A stretch of DNA of 8,681 bases from Clostridiales bacterium UBA2658 (GCA_002359425.1 DEMY01000048.1:7013-15693), one strand, 5' to 3'; positions 1-5,633 are shown, numbered from the stretch's first letter. Translations and numbers: made by a program. The notes: a model not told the origin generated them from the sequence alone.

Positions 1-254
1 CTGCGGAAGCGCCAACGCTCATAGCCCTCGCGCATGTCGCCGGTGATATGCATGAACTTGTAGTTTTCAGCTTGCCGCGTGGCGAGATTTTTGGAGCAGG
101 CGCGCCACACGGCGAGCGCAAGCGAAATGCCCGCGAGGAAATAGAAAACGCCTGTGAGCCTGCCGAGCAACAGGAACAGGATGGCGGCTGCGGTCAGCGT
201 GAGACTCAGCGAGTCGAAGCCGTTTGATTTTGAATGGGCGTCGTTTTGTTGCAC
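1..254 (-). CDS. Small membrane protein, 3' end cut by window edge
   Basis: This reading frame runs off the left edge with 84 codons visible. It starts at GTG (254-252), chosen because a perfect AGGAGG lies 9 bases upstream (269-264). The product begins with a short polar stretch (QQNDAHSKSNG), then a strongly hydrophobic segment at about residues 19-50 that could form one long or two short membrane helices, then a basic, aromatic region containing KNLATRQAENYKFM. From memory, small Clostridia/Ruminococcaceae proteins share this hydrophobic segment followed by an R..S.N...RQ.EN..F stretch and end in a C-terminal zinc ribbon; the zinc-ribbon part would lie outside this window, so that assignment is inference. 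No specific function is known to me. It lies downstream of the cell wall hydrolase on the same strand, but a terminator-like hairpin separates them. Confidence 0.7.
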   Translation of the reverse strand, partial: MQQNDAHSKSNGFDSLSLTLTAAAILFLLLGRLTGVFYFLAGISLALAVWRACSKNLATRQAENYKFMHITGDMREGYERWRFR

Positions 255-263
255 GGTGCGTTT

Positions 264-269
264 CCTCCT
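264..269 (-). promoter_or_regulatory. Shine-Dalgarno site deciding a GTG start
   Basis: A perfect AGGAGG on the minus strand sits 9 bases before GTG 254-252 and supports the non-ATG start of the partial membrane protein. It begins immediately after the U-tract of the hairpin at 276-305. Confidence 0.75.
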
Positions 270-305
270 AAAAAAATCAGGGCGTACCTTTTGATACACC
301 CTGAT
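270..305 (-). terminator. Rho-independent terminator after the hydrolase gene
   Basis: On the minus strand an 11-base arm (305-295) pairs with 286-276 with one imperfect position, around an 8-base loop (294-287). The stem is followed directly by seven T residues (276-270; the first T also closes the stem). It lies about 30 bases past the stop codon of the 337-1233 gene, where a terminator would be expected. Its position against the next gene's ribosome binding site is unusual. Confidence 0.65.
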
Positions 306-332
306 GATAGCATATTTTTTCCGTTTCGTCTA
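304..332 (-). promoter_or_regulatory. Candidate sigma-A promoter for the partial membrane protein
   Basis: On the minus strand TAGACG (332-327, 4 of 6 to TTGACA) is followed by a 17-base spacer and TATCAT (309-304, 5 of 6 to TATAAT), preceded by TGC, which gives an extended -10. Transcription would begin inside the first arm of the terminator hairpin, so a transcript from here would lack the full hairpin and could read into the gene at 254. This is inferred from spacing and consensus only. Confidence 0.4.
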
Positions 333-336
333 CTGC

Positions 337-1233
337 TTATGCGTAGAAATCGTGTTCACCGATCGTGGCGATGAAGGTGCGGGTTTTGTCGAACCAACCG
401 GCAGCGGCAAGCTGTGGGTTTACAAAGAACATTGCGTTTCCTACGACGTTTGCGCCCTCGAGACAGGCTTTTGCGGCGACGATGGATTCTGCGTTCGGCT
501 CGGCATAAATGCCGCCAGAGCTGGTTACGGAGAATTGGGTTCCGAAGCGATTGTCGAAAACGACGCCGTAGACCGTGTCGGGGCAGCTCGGGTCGGCCAC
601 GCGGTTCAAAACGACATTGCCGACGGCAATCTTGCCCTCAATGGGCTGGTTGCCGGATTCGGCGTTGATGAGGTGGCTGAGCCAGTAAAGGTCCTGCTCG
701 TTATAATGCGCCGCGGCGGACTCCAGCGGAGCAGGCTCGTCCGCCGTCAGACTGACGGCATTTGTCGTCTTGTCCCACTCGACGTTATACTGAAGCGTAC
801 CTGCAAGGACGCGCAGGGGGGCTGCGATCTTGCCGTTTAAAAGCTGCACGCCGTCCTTCACGTAGAAGCAGCGGTCGTTCGCAGTGACATATTTTTCGCC
901 CACAACTGCCGTGAGCGAGAAATTGGGGGCGGTCACGGCGGCGGTGCCGGTGGCCTCATCCCAGGCGATGTCTGTCTGTATTTCGGCGGCGTTGTAGAAA
1001 TCGCTGAGGGCGGTATAGGTCGTATCGCCAACGCAGATGCCGTCGAAAAATTTCATTCCGTTTATGTACACGGGAATTGTCTTGTCAGCGGCGGTTCCAG
1101 AGACGGACGCTTCGGCGCTCGCGGCCGCCGCGGCGTCCGCGCCAGCGTTTGGCGTGGTGAAACCGCTGACCATACAGACGATTAAACAGACAACGCATAA
1201 CACGGCTATTCTTTTTTGAGAGAACATTTTCAT
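337..1233 (-). CDS. Secreted SleB/CwlJ-type cell wall hydrolase with copper-amine-oxidase-like N domain
   Basis: The 298-residue product has three parts. Residues 1-32 form a signal peptide (basic MKMFSQKR, then a hydrophobic core IAVLCVVCLIVCMVSG). After an Ala-rich linker, residues about 52-165 resemble the copper amine oxidase N-terminal domain that Clostridia often use as a surface module. Residues about 178-298 match the cell wall hydrolase SleB/CwlJ family: LSHLINAESG, with the probable catalytic Glu192, then GKIAVGNVVLNRV, CPDTVYGVVFD, QFSV and MFFVNP. Family members cleave peptidoglycan and include spore-cortex lytic enzymes used in germination, but many similar clostridial proteins are general wall hydrolases, so the cortex role is not established here. 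CAGGAG (1245-1240) lies 6 bases before the ATG. The gene is divergent from spoIIP. Confidence 0.87.
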   Translation of the reverse strand: MKMFSQKRIAVLCVVCLIVCMVSGFTTPNAGADAAAAASAEASVSGTAADKTIPVYINGMKFFDGICVGDTTYTALSDFYNAAEIQTDIAWDEATGTAAVTAPNFSLTAVVGEKYVTANDRCFYVKDGVQLLNGKIAAPLRVLAGTLQYNVEWDKTTNAVSLTADEPAPLESAAAHYNEQDLYWLSHLINAESGNQPIEGKIAVGNVVLNRVADPSCPDTVYGVVFDNRFGTQFSVTSSGGIYAEPNAESIVAAKACLEGANVVGNAMFFVNPQLAAAGWFDKTRTFIATIGEHDFYA

Positions 1234-1547
1234 GTGATGCTCCTGTTTCCAGTCATTTTTTCGGTCGTTTGCAATTCATTTTCTGTCGCCGGGATAAAAG
1301 CGGACAGTATTGCATTCTCAAATTGTGAACTAATTATTTCATTTTAGCGTCAAAAAAACAATTGGGATTTTGTACGAAATGACATATCAAAACTAATGAA
1401 AACTGTCTGGCACCGCAAGATGGAGGCTGAAAGCCTTGAAAACACAGCCGTTTTTTCAAAATGTTGTGTCGGCGGAATGCCGGGAGAAAGTGAAAAAAGG
1501 GGGTGCAGGAGGGGGCTTCTTGCGTAAAAATGAAGGATGGTTGTCAA

Positions 1548-1604
1548 ATAATTTTCATTATGTAAATCGTTTTTACGATTTTTGCGAAGAGCCTTTTACG
1601 ATTT
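1548..1604. promoter_or_regulatory. Cluster of short inverted and direct repeats, possible operator
   Basis: ATAAT-TTTC-ATTAT forms an inverted repeat at 1548-1561. Next, AAATCGT (1564-1570) and ACGATTT (1575-1581) form a 7-bp inverted repeat around TTTT. A second copy, TTTTACGATTT, is at 1594-1604, a direct repeat of 1571-1581 at a 23-base offset. The cluster ends about 95 bases before the spoIIP start. I cannot assign it to a known regulator. Confidence 0.3.
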
Positions 1605-1639
1605 GTGGGAAATTACGGCGGCGTTTTATAAGTCCCGGG

Positions 1640-1667
1640 GCATGAAGTGGGGCGTTCCGGCATAATC
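1640..1667 (+). promoter_or_regulatory. Weak forespore sigma (sigma-G-like) promoter before spoIIP
   Basis: GCATG (1640-1644) fits the sigma-G -35 form GHATR, and CATAATC (1661-1667) fits 6 of 7 positions of the -10 form CATNMTA. The spacer is 16 bases rather than the usual 17-18. The predicted start of transcription would lie just upstream of the ribosome binding site at 1682-1689. In B. subtilis spoIIP is mainly a sigma-E gene, and I found no good sigma-E promoter here. Confidence 0.2.
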
Positions 1668-1681
1668 ATTGGACATGCCGG

Positions 1682-1689
1682 AAAGGGGG
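1682..1689 (+). promoter_or_regulatory. Shine-Dalgarno site deciding a TTG start for spoIIP
   Basis: AAAGGGGG ends 9 bases before TTG 1699-1701. The upstream in-frame candidates, TTG 1669 and ATG 1675, have no purine-rich site before them, and 1675 lies only a few bases upstream of this site. Confidence 0.6.
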
Positions 1690-1698
1690 CGGAACGCC

Positions 1699-2766
1699 TT
1701 GAATGCGAAAAAAAGTATACTCACGCTGGCGATGCTGGCACTCGGCGCGTGTGCCGCCGCCGCATTGTGCGGGACGCCGCGGGGAGAAGCGTATCTTGGC
1801 GCCGCGGCGGAGCGGGGGCGCTCGCTTGCCGAAAGACTCGAGAGCTACCTTGCAAGCGCGCAAGAGAACGCGGCACGGAAGAACGATGAGGATGACGATT
1901 CGACGCTTGAAGCCGCACTCTCGCCGGAAGGCTCGATGCCGCCCTTCACGCCGCCTTCGCCAACCCCGGAAACCGGCGCTGGTGTCTCCGAAAAAGATGC
2001 GACGCCGAAGATCATTCCGACGACCATCCACGGCGGCATGGTGCTCACGAACGAGACAAGCTATGAGCTGGATCTCGGCGCGCTGGTGAGCGAAGGAACC
2101 TCTGTCCGGCTCGGGAAGGACGAGCCGCAGGTGCTCATCATCCATACGCACGGCAGCGAAGCCTATGCGTCGGACCCCACTTACAGCGACTACAAGCCGA
2201 CGGATACCTTCCGCACAGAGGACGTGCGCTACAGCGTCATTCGTGTCGGGGACGAGCTGGCCGACTGTCTCAAGAAGGACGGTGTCTCTGTCATACATGA
2301 TAGGGGCATCTACGACTCGCCAAGCTACACCGGCAGCTATGCCAAAAGCGGAGACATGATCGCAAAATATTTGCAAAAATATCCCTCCATTTCCGTTGTA
2401 TTTGACGTGCACCGGGATGCTATCGGCAGCGGGGATGTTGTTTACAAGACCGTTGCGGAATCCGGCGGCGAGGCGGCCTCACAGGTGATGCTTGTCGCGG
2501 GTGCGGCTGAAAATGGCTTGTACCACCCGAACTGGCAGGAAAATCTGAAGTTTGCGCTTTATCTTCAGCAGAAGGCGCTGGAAAAGCACCCGACGCTGAT
2601 GCGTCCCATTGCGCTTAAAAAAGGCCGCTATAACCAGCAGCTTGCAAAGGGGTCCATCATTCTCGAAGTTGGCAGCAGCGGCAACACGCTTTCGGAGGCG
2701 CTGTGCGCGGTGCGCCTTTTCGCGGAGGCGGCGGGACCGGCGCTGAAGGCGCTTTCAAACGGGTAG
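1699..2766 (+). CDS. spoIIP: Stage II sporulation protein P (peptidoglycan amidase/endopeptidase)
   Basis: SpoIIP works with SpoIID and SpoIIM to cut septal peptidoglycan so that the mother-cell membrane can engulf the forespore. From the TTG start the protein is 355 residues. It begins MNAKKS with a hydrophobic anchor at residues 6-24; LGAC at 15-18 could be a lipobox, but a membrane anchor is more usual. A low-complexity linker rich in Asp, Glu and Pro covers about 55-105. The SpoIIP domain covers about 143-350, with HTHGSE (149-154), a DTFRTEDVRYSV stretch, DVHRDA (236-241), LYHPNWQENL and ILEVGSSGNT. His151, His238 and Glu323 are the probable zinc or catalytic residues by family knowledge. 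In many spore formers gpr lies just upstream; here the upstream neighbour is a divergent hydrolase and spoIIP stands alone. Confidence 0.95.
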   Translation: MNAKKSILTLAMLALGACAAAALCGTPRGEAYLGAAAERGRSLAERLESYLASAQENAARKNDEDDDSTLEAALSPEGSMPPFTPPSPTPETGAGVSEKDATPKIIPTTIHGGMVLTNETSYELDLGALVSEGTSVRLGKDEPQVLIIHTHGSEAYASDPTYSDYKPTDTFRTEDVRYSVIRVGDELADCLKKDGVSVIHDRGIYDSPSYTGSYAKSGDMIAKYLQKYPSISVVFDVHRDAIGSGDVVYKTVAESGGEAASQVMLVAGAAENGLYHPNWQENLKFALYLQQKALEKHPTLMRPIALKKGRYNQQLAKGSIILEVGSSGNTLSEALCAVRLFAEAAGPALKALSNG

Positions 2767-2804
2767 CACGCATAAATAATAAATCGCAAAATATGCGAAA
2801 AATG

Positions 2805-2829
2805 AAAAAATCGGACAGCCTCCTTTTTT
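2805..2829 (+). terminator. Weak candidate terminator after spoIIP
   Basis: AAAAAA (2805-2810) can pair with TTTTTT (2824-2829), with a short inner GGA/TCC stem and a two-base bulge, followed by more pyrimidines. The GC content of the stem is low, so it may be inefficient. Confidence 0.3.
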
Positions 2830-2842
2830 CTTCACGCAGTGC

Positions 2843-2872
2843 GAATATTCATGCGCCTTTGGGACGATACTG
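2843..2872 (+). promoter_or_regulatory. Candidate forespore sigma (sigma-G/F-like) promoter for the CBS gene
   Basis: GAATA (2843-2847) matches the -35 form GHATR fully. After an 18-base spacer, GATACTG (2866-2872) matches 5 of 7 positions of CATNMTA. The 11-mer ATACTGAATAC (2867-2877) recurs exactly at 4464-4474 upstream of spoIVB, a sigma-G gene in B. subtilis. The -10 ends 33 bases before the ATG. A sigma-A promoter of similar quality was not seen. Confidence 0.35.
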
Positions 2873-2905
2873 AATACAAATCCTTCAAAGGAGCGTGAAC
2901 AAAAA

Positions 2906-3334
2906 ATGGAGATCAGCGAGATTATGACAGGGCAGGTCAATTCGATCTGCGATGACGAGCCGGTCATCGCGGCCGCCCGGCTCATGAAGCAGCGCAACAT
3001 AGGCTCGATTCCTGTACGCGACGACAAGGGAAAGCTCAAGGGTATCCTCACGGACCGCGACATTGTCCTGCGCTGCGTTGCGCCCGGTGCTTCCGCGCAA
3101 GAGCTGCGCGTGGGCGAGATCATGTCCCGGAACCTTGAAACCGTTTCCCCGCACGACGACGCAAACCGTGTGGCAGAGCGAATGAGCGAGCGTCAGGTAC
3201 GCCGCCTGCCGGTAACCGACGATGGCGTTCTCATCGGCATCGTGGCCCTTGCCGACATGGCAAGATGCAGAAGCTGCGATATGGAGGCCGGAGAGGCGCT
3301 CAGCGGTATTTCCGAAAACTTTAGAAGGAAATGA
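2906..3334 (+). CDS. Two-CBS-domain protein
   Basis: The 142-residue product is almost wholly a tandem pair of CBS domains (about residues 7-60 and 70-122). Diagnostic pieces are IMTGQVNSI, ARLMKQRNIGSIPVRD, LKGILTDRDIVLR, then VGEIMSRNLETVSP, RMSERQVRRLPVTDDG and LIGIVALADMA. Such pairs form Bateman modules that usually bind adenosine-containing ligands and act as sensors; with no output domain the partner is unknown. AAAGGAG (2887-2893) lies 12 bases before the ATG, a rather long spacing. The gene is free-standing, between spoIIP and a convergent M14 peptidase. Its upstream region shares a motif with spoIVB, which hints at expression during sporulation (inference). The C-terminal tail (about 123-142) contains CRSC, which is not part of the CBS fold. 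Confidence 0.9.
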   Translation: MEISEIMTGQVNSICDDEPVIAAARLMKQRNIGSIPVRDDKGKLKGILTDRDIVLRCVAPGASAQELRVGEIMSRNLETVSPHDDANRVAERMSERQVRRLPVTDDGVLIGIVALADMARCRSCDMEAGEALSGISENFRRK

Positions 3335-3365
3335 AAAAGCGCGTCCCTTCACGGGGCGCGTTTTT
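3335..3365. terminator. Strong bidirectional terminator between convergent genes
   Basis: A 13-bp stem pairs 3335-3347 (AAAAGCGCGTCCC) with 3353-3365 across a TTCAC loop; two of the pairs are G-T. It has T-tracts on both strands: TTTTT at 3361-3365 on the plus strand and the complement of AAAAA 3334-3338 on the minus strand. It begins right after the CBS stop codon and ends 3 bases from the M14 peptidase stop, so it serves both genes. Confidence 0.9.
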
Positions 3366-3368
3366 CGT

Positions 3369-4322
3369 TCAGCCGTTGGCGGCGGTGGCAAGAAGCGGGG
3401 CCGTGTGCGCATAGATGCTATCCAGATCGCTGATCGGCAGCGGATTTTCGCCCTGGCCCATTTCTACCGTATAGCCGGGACGATTCCATTCCTGTATGAA
3501 CCAGTCCTTATAGCCGGCGTTGTCGCTCTCGGGCGGGGTGGTGGACAATGTATAGCCGCTCGCGACAGCGAGCTTTTCGCCAAGCTCCCGCGCGCCGGGC
3601 GGGTCAAAATCCGCAAAGCGCCAGTAGATGACCTCGCCCTGTGTATGCAGCGAAAGCGTTACGTCCGGGGACCCTGCCTGCGTGAAGGCGGCGAGCGTGC
3701 GAGACTCGGGGGCGACGAGCGGCGCCGGTCCGACATAGTCGCGCGGGGCGGGCGAGGTGAAGCCCTGTGCGAATTTGATTTCCTTTGCCTTTTCCCAGTT
3801 TGCGGGATATTGCAAATTCAGGTCAATGCCGCGAAGATTTGCTTTCCAGCCGGATGGAAAGGGGATAAACGGATAATTGTTCGCGACTTTCCTTGCATCG
3901 GCAACCTCAATTTGATCGAGCTTTCCGAGCACCAGATCGACTCCGTCCGGGTTCACAAGCGGCATGAAGCACAATCGCGCGTTGCGTAAAAGCGTTTTTG
4001 CGTCAAAACCGGAAATCTCGCCGCCGGTCTGCGCTTTTTCAAAAAGCTCGTTCATGAATTTCAGGAGCACCATTGTCGTGATCCATTCGTTTGCATGGTG
4101 CGAGGCGTTGATCCAGACCCGGCGCGCCCCGGTTCCCGCGCAGATGTACAATAGCGGACGCCCCAGAACGCTTCTGCCGTACTCTGAGAGCGTCACAAAA
4201 GGATAGGTTCCGGCGAGGCGGTTCATTTCTAGATATACGGTGTCTGAGGACGGCGGCGCGGGGCTGTCGCCAGGCGAAAACATCGGGAGCTTTTTTCCCG
4301 AACAATTACAGCTTTTTTTCAT
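3369..4322 (-). CDS. M14-family zinc carboxypeptidase, gamma-D-glutamyl-diaminopimelate peptidase type
   Basis: The 317-residue product has the M14 metallopeptidase signatures: SHHANEW with HxxE (His76, Glu79) as zinc ligands, PLVNPDGVDLV (121-131), RGIDLNLQYPANW (164-176), SLHTQGEVIYW with His226 as the third ligand, and YTVEMGQGENPL with the general base Glu287. The GIDLN-x-QYPANW form resembles the bacterial peptidases that cut the gamma-D-Glu-meso-diaminopimelate bond of peptidoglycan peptides (ENP1/YqgT type) rather than animal carboxypeptidases. There is no signal peptide and no LysM repeat; the start is MKKSCNCSGKK followed by a Pro/Ser-rich stretch. It may therefore act inside the cell on recycled or spore peptidoglycan (inference). 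GGAGG (4332-4328) lies 5 bases before the ATG. Its 3' end shares the bidirectional terminator with the CBS gene. Confidence 0.9.
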   Translation of the reverse strand: MKKSCNCSGKKLPMFSPGDSPAPPSSDTVYLEMNRLAGTYPFVTLSEYGRSVLGRPLLYICAGTGARRVWINASHHANEWITTMVLLKFMNELFEKAQTGGEISGFDAKTLLRNARLCFMPLVNPDGVDLVLGKLDQIEVADARKVANNYPFIPFPSGWKANLRGIDLNLQYPANWEKAKEIKFAQGFTSPAPRDYVGPAPLVAPESRTLAAFTQAGSPDVTLSLHTQGEVIYWRFADFDPPGARELGEKLAVASGYTLSTTPPESDNAGYKDWFIQEWNRPGYTVEMGQGENPLPISDLDSIYAHTAPLLATAANG

Positions 4323-4440
4323 AACTGCCTCCGTTCAAAAAATCAATGAAACAAAATTTGCTTTTTTCCCGTTATGCTCTATTCTATGCGCGAAAGCGGC
4401 CGACAGGTAATCGAGAGAAAAATTGCAGCCACCCTTCGGC

Positions 4441-4469
4441 GCTTAAATTGCCCGGCGGGGAACATACTG
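4441..4469 (+). promoter_or_regulatory. Candidate sigma-G promoter for spoIVB
   Basis: GCTTA (4441-4445) matches 4 of 5 positions of the -35 form GHATR, the spacer is 17 bases, and CATACTG (4463-4469) matches 6 of 7 positions of the -10 form CATNMTA. It ends 44 bases before the spoIVB ATG. Sigma-G control is the known pattern for spoIVB in B. subtilis. The flanking ATACTGAATAC is shared with the upstream region of the CBS gene. Confidence 0.5.
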
Positions 4470-4513
4470 AATACGCGGGACACGCAAGAAATAAAGAAAT
4501 CGGGGGAGCAGGG

Positions 4514-5545
4514 ATGAAAAGGAAAAAGAGGCTTGGCGCGGCGGTCGTTGCTTTTGCGCTGGCGCTGACGGCACTGACGCCGGGGGCTGAAGCAGCAAAA
4601 AAAGAGAAAAAGCTTGTGCCGATGGGAAACGCGGTCGGTATACAAATGTTCACAAACGGGGTGTTGGTTGTCGGCCTTTCGGCGGCGGAAAACGGCTCGG
4701 CGCCGTCTCCGGCGGCGACGGCGGGGATTTTGCCGGGCGACCTCATTACAAAAATGGGGGGCGACAAAATTTCCTCTGCGGCGGACTTTCGCGAGGCGGT
4801 GGCAAAGCTGACGGGAGAGCCTGTTAAAGTGACGATCCAGCGGCAGGAGCAGAAAAAGGAGCTAACACTTACGCCAGATATGAAAAGCGGCGCGCCGGAG
4901 CTGGGTATCTGGCTGCGCGACAATGTGGCGGGCATTGGCACTATGACGTATTATGACCCGCAGACAGGGCTTTACGGTGGCCTCGGCCATAGCATCAACG
5001 ATGCGGAGTCGGGCGTTATCATTCCGCTTGGACGGGGCGACCTTTTCCGCGCGATCATTGTAGACGTCAAAAAGAGCGCGCCCGGCGCACCCGGCGAGCT
5101 GTGCGGTGACTTTGCGGCGCAGAGTCCCTGCGGCAGTATTTTGAAGAACACGCGTTGCGGCATTTTCGGAACGCTGAAAACAAATCAGCCGGACGCGAAA
5201 AAGGCTATTCCCATTGCGGACGAGGACGAAATAAAGCTCGGCAAGGCGACGGTACGCACAAATATAAGCGGGAGCGATACGGAGGAATTTGAGGTGGAAA
5301 TCACGCGCGTCTATCATGGCGATACGGATGGACGCAGCCTCATGCTGACAGTCAAGGATCAAAACCTCCTTGACCGCGCGGGCGGCATTGTGCAGGGCAT
5401 GAGCGGCAGCCCGATCATTCAGGACGGAAAACTCATCGGAGCTGTGACGCACGTTTTGGTGAACGACCCTACAAAGGGCTTTGGCGTCTCTGTTGAGAAG
5501 ATGCTTGCGGAGTCTGGGGACATTGAGGAAGAGAATGCGGCATAA
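4514..5545 (+). CDS. spoIVB: SpoIVB serine peptidase (family S55)
   Basis: SpoIVB is made in the forespore, crosses into the intermembrane space and cuts SpoIVFA (and SpoIIQ), releasing the pro-sigma-K protease in the mother cell. The protein is 343 residues from ATG 4514, which has GGGGAG 5 bases upstream; the frame is open for 56 more codons upstream, but those lie across the promoter region. Residues 1-27 form a signal or anchor sequence. A PDZ domain covers about 45-120 (SPAATAGILPGDLITKMGGDKI). The S55 peptidase domain covers about 127-335 with GGLGHSI (His159), DQNLLDRAGGIVQGMSGSP (Asp282, Ser297) and IGAVTHVLVNDPTKGFGV. The spacing of His159, Asp282 and Ser297 agrees with the B. subtilis triad as I recall it. 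It is shorter than the roughly 425-residue B. subtilis protein, mostly before the PDZ domain. The order spoIVB-spo0A is conserved among spore formers. Confidence 0.95.
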   Translation: MKRKKRLGAAVVAFALALTALTPGAEAAKKEKKLVPMGNAVGIQMFTNGVLVVGLSAAENGSAPSPAATAGILPGDLITKMGGDKISSAADFREAVAKLTGEPVKVTIQRQEQKKELTLTPDMKSGAPELGIWLRDNVAGIGTMTYYDPQTGLYGGLGHSINDAESGVIIPLGRGDLFRAIIVDVKKSAPGAPGELCGDFAAQSPCGSILKNTRCGIFGTLKTNQPDAKKAIPIADEDEIKLGKATVRTNISGSDTEEFEVEITRVYHGDTDGRSLMLTVKDQNLLDRAGGIVQGMSGSPIIQDGKLIGAVTHVLVNDPTKGFGVSVEKMLAESGDIEEENAA

Positions 5546-5550
5546 ATCGC

Positions 5551-5594
5551 GGGGGCAGTCAAATAGATTGCCCCCTAAAAAATGCTTTGACTGC
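5551..5594 (+). other. Two mutually exclusive RNA hairpins after spoIVB
   Basis: Hairpin A pairs GGGGGCAGTC (5551-5560) with GATTGCCCCC (5566-5575) over an AAATA loop, with one G-T pair. Hairpin B pairs GCAGTCAAA (5555-5563) perfectly with TTTGACTGC (5586-5594). They share bases 5555-5563, so only one can form. Hairpin A is followed by TAAAAAA, not a T-tract, so it is not a standard terminator. A terminator-like stem follows at 5603. Whether the layout has regulatory meaning is unknown. Confidence 0.5.
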
Positions 5595-5602
5595 GAACAG
5601 GG

Positions 5603-5633
5603 GCGAGGGCGGGCATTTCCCGCGACGCTTTTT
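5603..5633 (+). terminator. Probable terminator of spoIVB
   Basis: GCGGG (5609-5613) pairs with CCCGC (5619-5623) over a CATTT loop. An outer GCG (5603-5605) pairs with CGC (5626-5628) across a small internal loop, and TTTTT follows directly at 5629-5633. It lies about 60 bases past the spoIVB stop. Confidence 0.5.

Larger units (their letters stand above)
1234..1698. other. Divergent intergenic region between hydrolase and spoIIP
   Basis: This 465-base gap is AT-rich in the middle and must carry the promoters of both divergent genes. I see short repeats at 1548-1604 and one weak forespore-type promoter at 1640-1667. I found no convincing promoter for the minus-strand hydrolase, although TTGACG and TTGAGA hexamers occur on that strand without good -10 partners. 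A 43-codon ATG frame at 1396-1527 has no ribosome binding site. No RNA gene was recognised. Confidence 0.6.

Noticed and set aside
304..840. Plus-strand open frame of 178 codons
   Set aside because: It lies antisense to the well-supported SleB-type hydrolase gene, has no ribosome binding site and shows no domain; it is a shadow of GC-rich coding sequence.
1280..1360. Possible sigma-E or sigma-A promoter for the minus-strand hydrolase
   Set aside because: TTGACG and TTGAGA on the minus strand lack -10 partners at proper spacing, and the best sigma-E-like alignment needs a spacer that is too long with several mismatches.
1396..1527. 43-codon ATG frame (MKTVWHRKMEAESLENTAVF...)
   Set aside because: No ribosome binding site, a low-complexity GGG-rich 3' part and no recognised motif. 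It is probably chance.
1666..2412. Minus-strand open frame of 248 codons
   Set aside because: It is antisense to spoIIP, Arg-rich and without family motifs; the plus-strand gene explains the open frame.
2774..2797. Short inverted repeats CGCATA/TATGCG and TCGCA/TGCGA after spoIIP
   Set aside because: The stems are only 5-6 bp and are followed by A rather than T residues, so they are not credible as a terminator.
3222..3989. Plus-strand frame of 255 codons overlapping the CBS gene and the M14 gene
   Set aside because: It runs through the CBS domain in another frame, across the terminator hairpin and antisense to the M14 catalytic domain, with Arg/Gly-rich content.
4346..4513. 56-codon N-terminal extension of SpoIVB
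   Set aside because: There is no ribosome binding site at ATG 4346 and the extension crosses the probable promoter. ATG 4514 has a good site followed by a normal signal sequence.
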